Of a stretch of 64,000 nucleotides of DNA, positions 60,001 to 64,000 are shown one piece after another; position 1 is the first letter of the stretch, and each line of letters opens with the position of its first letter. The translations under genes and the position numbers were made by a program. The notes under the pieces are model-generated. The model searched no databases. It was given only the letters and a program-made list of their open reading frames with translations, and had not been told where the DNA came from. The DNA is from an uncultured Pseudomonadales bacterium (lineage in GTDB: Bacteria; Pseudomonadota; Gammaproteobacteria; Pseudomonadales; Azotimanducaceae): positions 2,790,001 through 2,854,000 of the forward strand of contig OY282447.1 of assembly GCA_958296165.1 (NCBI GenBank). Reading direction: 5' to 3'.

Positions 60001-61185
60001 CTAGTGTTCGCCGAGGGGCTGTTTGGCTAGGCCCGTCCGCGCTATGCGCGCCGGCAAGTCGACGATCTGCGTAACGGGCAGAACGCTGATGCGCTCGGAC
60101 ACCGGATAGGCATGCGTGGTTGGGCAGACGACGAAAAGATGCTCCAGCCGCACCGTGTCAACCACGGTGTGCTTGGACTTGGTGATCTTCGGCGCTTCAC
60201 TGAACTTCACCTCGAAACCGATGCGCCGCCCGTTTATGTGGACGAGCAGATCCACCTCGCCGCCGCCGTGCGCGGCCCAGAACCAAGCGCTGCCGGGGCG
60301 CAGCGCTCGCAGTACCTGCTCGATCACGAAGCCCTCCCACGAGGCGCCGACCTTGGGATGCGAGAACAGCGTCGCCTCGTTGGGGATGTCCAAGAGTGCG
60401 TGCAGGATGCCGAGGTCGCGCAGATACACCTTGGGCGCCTTCACTTGCCGCTTGGCGACGTTCTCGAACCACGGCTGTATTTGTCGCACCATGTAGGTGC
60501 CGGTGAGCAAGTCGAGGTAGCGACGCATCGTCTTGTCTGTAGCGGACATCGCCCGGCCGAGCTCCGATGCGTTCCAAGTCTGGCCGTGCCAGTGCGCCAG
60601 CATGGTCCAGAAGCGGCGCATGGCGGCGGCCGAGGCGGAGATGCCAAGCTGCGGAATGTCGCGTTCCAGAAAGGTGCGCAGGAAGCCTTCGCGCCAAGCC
60701 ATGCTGTCGGCGTCGGTTTCCGCCAAAAACGAACGTGGCGAACCGCCGCGCAGCCAGAGCTGCCGCCATGCTTCAACACCCGTCTCCGCCAGGTCGAAAC
60801 CGGCCAGCTCCACGAACTCCACCCGCCCCGCCAAGGACTCGGACACGCCACGCACCAAGTCCGGCGAGGCGGTGCCGAGAATCAGAAATCGGGCATCCGC
60901 GTCGGGCCGGTCCGCGAGCACGCGAAGCACGTTGAACAAGGCCGGCTGGCGCTGGATTTCGTCCAGCACCACGAGGCCCCGCAAGTTGCCCAAGACCAGT
61001 TCGGGATTGGCCAGCCGGCGCACGTCCGGCTCGGACTCGAGGTCGAAGTAGCTTGCTGCCGAGCGCTTGCCGAACAGGCGAGCGAGCGTGGTTTTGCCGC
61101 ACTGGCGAGGGCCGAGCAGCGCCGTCACCGGCGAACGCCCAAGTGCCGTCTCGAGCTGGCTCATATAGTCGCGGCGGGGCGTCAT
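60001..61185 (-). CDS. AAA ATPase with DUF4143 domain
   Basis: A 394-residue protein of the archaeal-type/DUF4143 ATPase group. Walker A is GPRQCGKTT at residues 25-33, Walker B LVVLDEIQ at 71-78, and a sensor segment FLILGTASPDL follows. The C-terminal DUF4143 region has GGEVDLLVHINGR and IGFEVKFSEAPK, resembling a PD-(D/E)XK nuclease core (ExD...ExK). These genes are common, sporadic and of unknown function; antitoxin-like or mobile behaviour has been suggested. It is wedged between the ABC and ATP-grasp operons behind an inverted repeat. Confidence 0.88.
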   Translation of the reverse strand: MTPRRDYMSQLETALGRSPVTALLGPRQCGKTTLARLFGKRSAASYFDLESEPDVRRLANPELVLGNLRGLVVLDEIQRQPALFNVLRVLADRPDADARFLILGTASPDLVRGVSESLAGRVEFVELAGFDLAETGVEAWRQLWLRGGSPRSFLAETDADSMAWREGFLRTFLERDIPQLGISASAAAMRRFWTMLAHWHGQTWNASELGRAMSATDKTMRRYLDLLTGTYMVRQIQPWFENVAKRQVKAPKVYLRDLGILHALLDIPNEATLFSHPKVGASWEGFVIEQVLRALRPGSAWFWAAHGGGEVDLLVHINGRRIGFEVKFSEAPKITKSKHTVVDTVRLEHLFVVCPTTHAYPVSERISVLPVTQIVDLPARIARTGLAKQPLGEH

Positions 61186-61196
61186 GTGTGCAGATT

Positions 61197-61235
61197 ACCT
61201 TGAAAAATCGGACTATGCATCCGAGTTTTCAAGGT
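61197..61235. promoter_or_regulatory. 15-bp inverted repeat upstream of DUF4143 ATPase gene
   Basis: ACCTTGAAAAATCGG (61197-61211) and CCGAGTTTTCAAGGT (61221-61235) are inverted copies matching at 14 of 15 positions, around a 9-bp spacer. The repeat ends 12 bp before the ATPase ATG and lies entirely between the two genes. With no T-run it looks more like a protein-binding palindrome (autoregulatory operator) than a terminator; a transposition-like terminal or target site is another option. Confidence 0.65.
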
Positions 61236-61247
61236 TTACATGCGCCG

Positions 61248-62696
61248 CTACTCCAGTTCCACCACCCAAGTGTCTTTGCTGCCGCCGCCTTGGGAAGAGT
61301 TCACCACCGTGGAGCCCTTGCGCAGGGCGACGCGAGTGAGACCGCCGGTGGTGACCTGCACGTTCTTGCCGGAGAGCACGAACGGGCGCAGGTCCAAATG
61401 CCGCGGCTCCACCGCTTGGCTGCCCACCAGCGTCGGTGCGGTGGAGAGGATCAGCATCGGCTGGGCCATGTAGTTGCGAGGATTGGCGCGGATGCGGCGG
61501 GCGAACTCGTCGCGCTCCTTGGCCGTGGAATGAGGGCCGATCAGCATGCCGTAGCCGCCGGATTCGTTGGCTGGCTTCACGACCAGTTCGCGCAGGTGGT
61601 CGAGCACGTAGTCGCGCTGGTCCTTCTCTGCACAACGATACGAGGGCACGTTGGCGAGGATCGGCTCCTCGCTTAGGAAATAGCGGATCAGGTTCGGCAC
61701 ATAGGTGTAGATCACCTTGTCGTCGGCCACGCCGCAGCCGGGGGCGTTGGCGAGCGCGACATGACCAGCCTGCCAGGCGCGGATCAAGCCCGGCACCCCA
61801 AGCTGCGATTCTGGGCGGAACGCGCTCGGGTCCAGGAACGAGTCATCGACGCGGCGGTAGATCACGTCCACCTTCTCCGGGCCGGCGATGGTCTTCATGT
61901 ACACGCAATCGTCGTTCTCAACGACCAAATCGGGGCCCTCCACCAGTTCCGCCGCCATCTCGCGGGCCAGATAGGCGTGCTCGAAATAGGCCGAGTTGTA
62001 GATGCCGGGCGTTAGCAAGGCGATGCGCGGGTTCGCGCCGCCGTCGGGGGCCAGCGAGCGCAGGCAGGCGGCAAGCTCGGCCGGGTAGTCGTCCACCGGG
62101 TGGATCACGTAGTCGTCGAACAGTTCCGGCAGCACGCGCTTCATCACGGCGCGATTCTCCAGCATGTAGGAGACGCCGCTCGGCACGCGCAGGTTGTCTT
62201 CGAGCACGTATGTCTTGCCGTCTTTGTCGCGCACCAGATCCGTGCCGCAAACATGCGCCCAAACGGCGTGCGGCGGGTGGATGCCGACGCAGCGGGAGCG
62301 GTATTCACGAGACTTCAACACGTAGTCGGCGGGCAGCACGCCGTCGCGCAGGCAGCGGCGCTGGTTGTAGACGTCGTCGATGAAGGCATTGAGCGCCCGC
62401 ACGCGCTGCTTGAGACCCGCCGCGATGCGATCCCACTCCGGCTTCAGGATCAATCGGGGCACGATGTCGAACGGCCACTCGCGGTCGATGTTGCCGCCTT
62501 CGTCGTACACCGTGAAGGTGATGCCCATGGTGCGGATGGCGATTTCCGCGGCAGTCTTGCGTTCGCGCACTTCCTCGCCGGAAAGGCGCGCCAGTGCGGC
62601 AAGGAGGCGCTCGGCGCCTAGCCTGGCCGTGCCGGAAGGCGTCACCAGCTCATCCCAAAAGCCGTCGGCCTCGTATGCCCGCCAGTCGATCGTCAT
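61248..62696 (-). CDS. Circularly permuted ATP-grasp protein (COG2308 type)
   Basis: A 482-residue ATP-grasp-fold protein. Recognisable stretches are GITFTVYDEGGNIDREWPFD, CVGIHPPHAVWAHVCGTDLV, TYVLEDNLRVPSGVSYMLEN and the ATP-binding LVVKPANESGGYGMLIGP. Such proteins are predicted to make peptide-like bonds and usually sit with an alpha-E (DUF403) protein and a transglutaminase-like protease; both are missing here. The ATG at 62696 starts the canonical region and overlaps the preceding stop (ATGA), coupling it to the metallopeptidase. Confidence 0.9.
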   Translation of the reverse strand: MTIDWRAYEADGFWDELVTPSGTARLGAERLLAALARLSGEEVRERKTAAEIAIRTMGITFTVYDEGGNIDREWPFDIVPRLILKPEWDRIAAGLKQRVRALNAFIDDVYNQRRCLRDGVLPADYVLKSREYRSRCVGIHPPHAVWAHVCGTDLVRDKDGKTYVLEDNLRVPSGVSYMLENRAVMKRVLPELFDDYVIHPVDDYPAELAACLRSLAPDGGANPRIALLTPGIYNSAYFEHAYLAREMAAELVEGPDLVVENDDCVYMKTIAGPEKVDVIYRRVDDSFLDPSAFRPESQLGVPGLIRAWQAGHVALANAPGCGVADDKVIYTYVPNLIRYFLSEEPILANVPSYRCAEKDQRDYVLDHLRELVVKPANESGGYGMLIGPHSTAKERDEFARRIRANPRNYMAQPMLILSTAPTLVGSQAVEPRHLDLRPFVLSGKNVQVTTGGLTRVALRKGSTVVNSSQGGGSKDTWVVELE

Positions 62697-63730
62697 GCTG
62701 CTGCGATCAGTTCGTGGATGAAGCGCAGTTTCTCCACCACCGGCGGCGGCAGTGCGAACGGGTAGACGTCGTCCAAGCCCATGCTGCGGTTCAAGTCGTT
62801 CATCGTCGCGGTGAGTTGTCGCCACTCGGCCACTGTTGCGGGGAACGCCGCCGCGCGAGAAGACGCACCGGCACCGGACGCATCAGCGCGTGGCGCCGGT
62901 TCGGCAATGGGGTTGCGTATGCGCTGGCCAGCGAGTTCCACTTCGGCATCCGCAGCGGTCTCCAGCGTGTCCGCCATGTGCAGGTAGTGCGCCCAGCACT
63001 CGGCGAAGTCCTCCAGCGGATGGCTGGCAGCGTAGCGATCCACGTAGCGTTGCGGCCAGTCGAGCGGCGGCCCGTTGCGGTAGTAGGCGTCTAGGCTCTC
63101 TTGGTAGGGTTGCCGCTCGTCGCCGAACAGGGCGCGGAACTCGCGCGGCGCGTGGGCAACCAGGCGCTGCCAGTAGTAGTGGCCGGATTCGTGGCGGAAA
63201 TGGCCAAGCAGCGTGCGGTATTTCTCCCGCATGGCGACGCGCATGCGTTCGCGCAGATGCGGGTCGGCCTCCAATAGGTTGATCGTGATGCAGCCGTCGA
63301 GATGGCCCGTTATCACGGCGTCGTCAAGGGTGTCTTCAAGGCCCTCGCCGTCTAGGCGAGCGTCCGCCAGGATGCGAAACGAAATGCCGTTTTCGCGCTG
63401 TGCGCGGCCCTCCACGGGCAGTTGCAGTGCATAGAGCGAGAACAGCAGCCGCCGCTTGGCCTTCTCCACTGCGCAGTAGAGTTCTGCGCGGCGACGATCG
63501 GCAAGGTCGGGAACCATCTCGTTGAGGGAACAGGACGCGCAATAAGTTTGCGCATCAGGCGCGAGCCAGTTGCAGGCGCCGTGCGCGGCGTTGGCGCAAA
63601 GCCTTTCGCCGGCATTCACGGGGCGCAAGCGCCGGCGCGCCAAATCGAAGGCGAGCGCCCGCCCACAGCGCAGACAGCGATCGTTCTCGAAGTAGACCTT
63701 ATTGCCGCAATCGCAACGGAAGGACCGCAC
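62693..63730 (-). CDS. Zinc-ribbon putative metallopeptidase (COG4307 type)
   Basis: A 345-residue protein. The N-terminal zinc ribbon is CDCGNKVYFENDRCLRCG (two Cys pairs), with further Cys pairs in the next 50 residues. The peptidase motif HESGHYYW lies near residue 180 (HExxH form), with a likely third ligand in EDFAECWAHYLH. This family is repeatedly found with the ATP-grasp/alpha-E/transglutaminase set, so the two genes probably act on the same peptide-like product. GTG start at 63730; no in-frame ATG fits better. Confidence 0.85.
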   Translation of the reverse strand: MRSFRCDCGNKVYFENDRCLRCGRALAFDLARRRLRPVNAGERLCANAAHGACNWLAPDAQTYCASCSLNEMVPDLADRRRAELYCAVEKAKRRLLFSLYALQLPVEGRAQRENGISFRILADARLDGEGLEDTLDDAVITGHLDGCITINLLEADPHLRERMRVAMREKYRTLLGHFRHESGHYYWQRLVAHAPREFRALFGDERQPYQESLDAYYRNGPPLDWPQRYVDRYAASHPLEDFAECWAHYLHMADTLETAADAEVELAGQRIRNPIAEPAPRADASGAGASSRAAAFPATVAEWRQLTATMNDLNRSMGLDDVYPFALPPPVVEKLRFIHELIAAA

Positions 63731-63745
63731 GAGTACGCCGCGGCG

Positions 63746-64000
63746 TTAGCCAGCCCCGTTGCTGATCGCTTCAAGCACCTTGGGCGGCGAAAGGGGCAGA
63801 TCCGTCATGCGCACGCCGATCGCTTGGCTCACGGCATTGCCCACCGCCGCCAATGGCGCGACGATGGGAGTCTCGCCGACGCCGCGCACGCCGTAGGGGT
63901 GGTTGGTGTTCGGCACTTCGATGATCTGCGTATCGATCATGGGCAAGTCCGAGGCGACCGGGACGCGGTAATCCAGGAAGCCCGGGTTTTCCATCACGCC
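63746..64000 (-). CDS. Molybdopterin-dependent hydroxylase large subunit, C-terminal end only
   Basis: The last 84 or so residues of a xanthine dehydrogenase/CO dehydrogenase-like molybdenum subunit; the gene continues beyond the window. The family C-terminal motif GVRGVGETPIVAPLAAVGNA contains the active-site GVGE glutamate that deprotonates the Mo ligand. Upstream DYRVPVASDLPMID fits the same domain. It ends 15 bp before the metallopeptidase start on the same strand. Confidence 0.85.
   Translation of the reverse strand, partial: GVMENPGFLDYRVPVASDLPMIDTQIIEVPNTNHPYGVRGVGETPIVAPLAAVGNAVSQAIGVRMTDLPLSPPKVLEAISNGAG

Noticed and set aside
1-64000. CRISPR arrays, insertion sequences, prophage genes and integrase/att sites
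   Set aside because: I saw no regularly spaced repeats, transposase with inverted ends, phage structural genes or integrase; the single tRNA has no adjacent duplicated 3' end.

Overview
This 64-kb window is a GC-rich stretch of a Gram-negative, probably gammaproteobacterial chromosome. The evidence is the gene order leuS-lptE-holA and rnr-rlmB, a clear SohB protease, an LPS-assembly lipoprotein (LptE), two TonB-dependent receptors and several lipobox lipoproteins. Genes are densely packed, with many 4-bp ATGA/GTGA overlaps and convergent genes whose stop codons overlap. I recognise no transcription factor, insertion sequence, CRISPR array or rRNA. An uncultivated marine or host-associated lineage would fit (F420-type luciferase-like oxidoreductases, acrylyl-CoA-reductase-like protein, sulfatase next to a TonB receptor, a lone Rpn-type gene), but that is inference.

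Layout. 1-10.2 kb: dihydroorotase (5' truncated), a decayed outer-membrane barrel, a Kef-type antiporter, acuI-sohB, an SCP2-like protein, an enoyl-CoA-hydratase-like/LLM/SDR operon, a MATE exporter and an Fpg-type DNA glycosylase. 10.3-20.4 kb: an Rpn/DUF4351-type gene, leuS-lptE-holA, an N-acyl-D-amino-acid deacylase-type amidohydrolase, tRNA-Leu(CAG), rnr-rlmB. 20.5-26.3 kb, minus strand: glycan cluster (nucleotide-sugar dehydrogenase, epimerase, GT-C-like membrane protein, and two tandem FkbM methyltransferases with unusual lipoprotein-like N-termini). 26.4-43.1 kb: TonB receptor, SNF2-SWIM helicase, citrate synthase, TlpA-like lipoprotein, TusA, an LhgO-like oxidase, a sulfatase with its own TonB receptor, and a MoxR ATPase-VWA pair. 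43.2-46.0 kb: carboxylesterase lipoprotein and SGNH hydrolase.

46.1-49.7 kb holds the most unusual locus: a KAP-family P-loop NTPase translationally coupled to a NACHT NTPase ending in 22-residue leucine-rich repeats. This looks like a two-NTPase, NLR-like defence module. Each of the two genes carries exactly one frame break, and both are of the -1 type (one missing base). The locus is therefore either recently inactivated, mis-assembled or recoded.

49.8-64.0 kb: glyoxalase I, an RND efflux adaptor/permease pair, a roughly 600-bp intergenic stretch with a perfect hairpin, an LLM oxidoreductase, a complete set of peptide-type ABC membrane and ATPase subunits without a binding protein, a DUF4143 ATPase apparently inserted between two operons behind a near-perfect inverted repeat, a circularly permuted ATP-grasp protein coupled to a zinc-ribbon metallopeptidase, and the C-terminal end of a molybdopterin hydroxylase.
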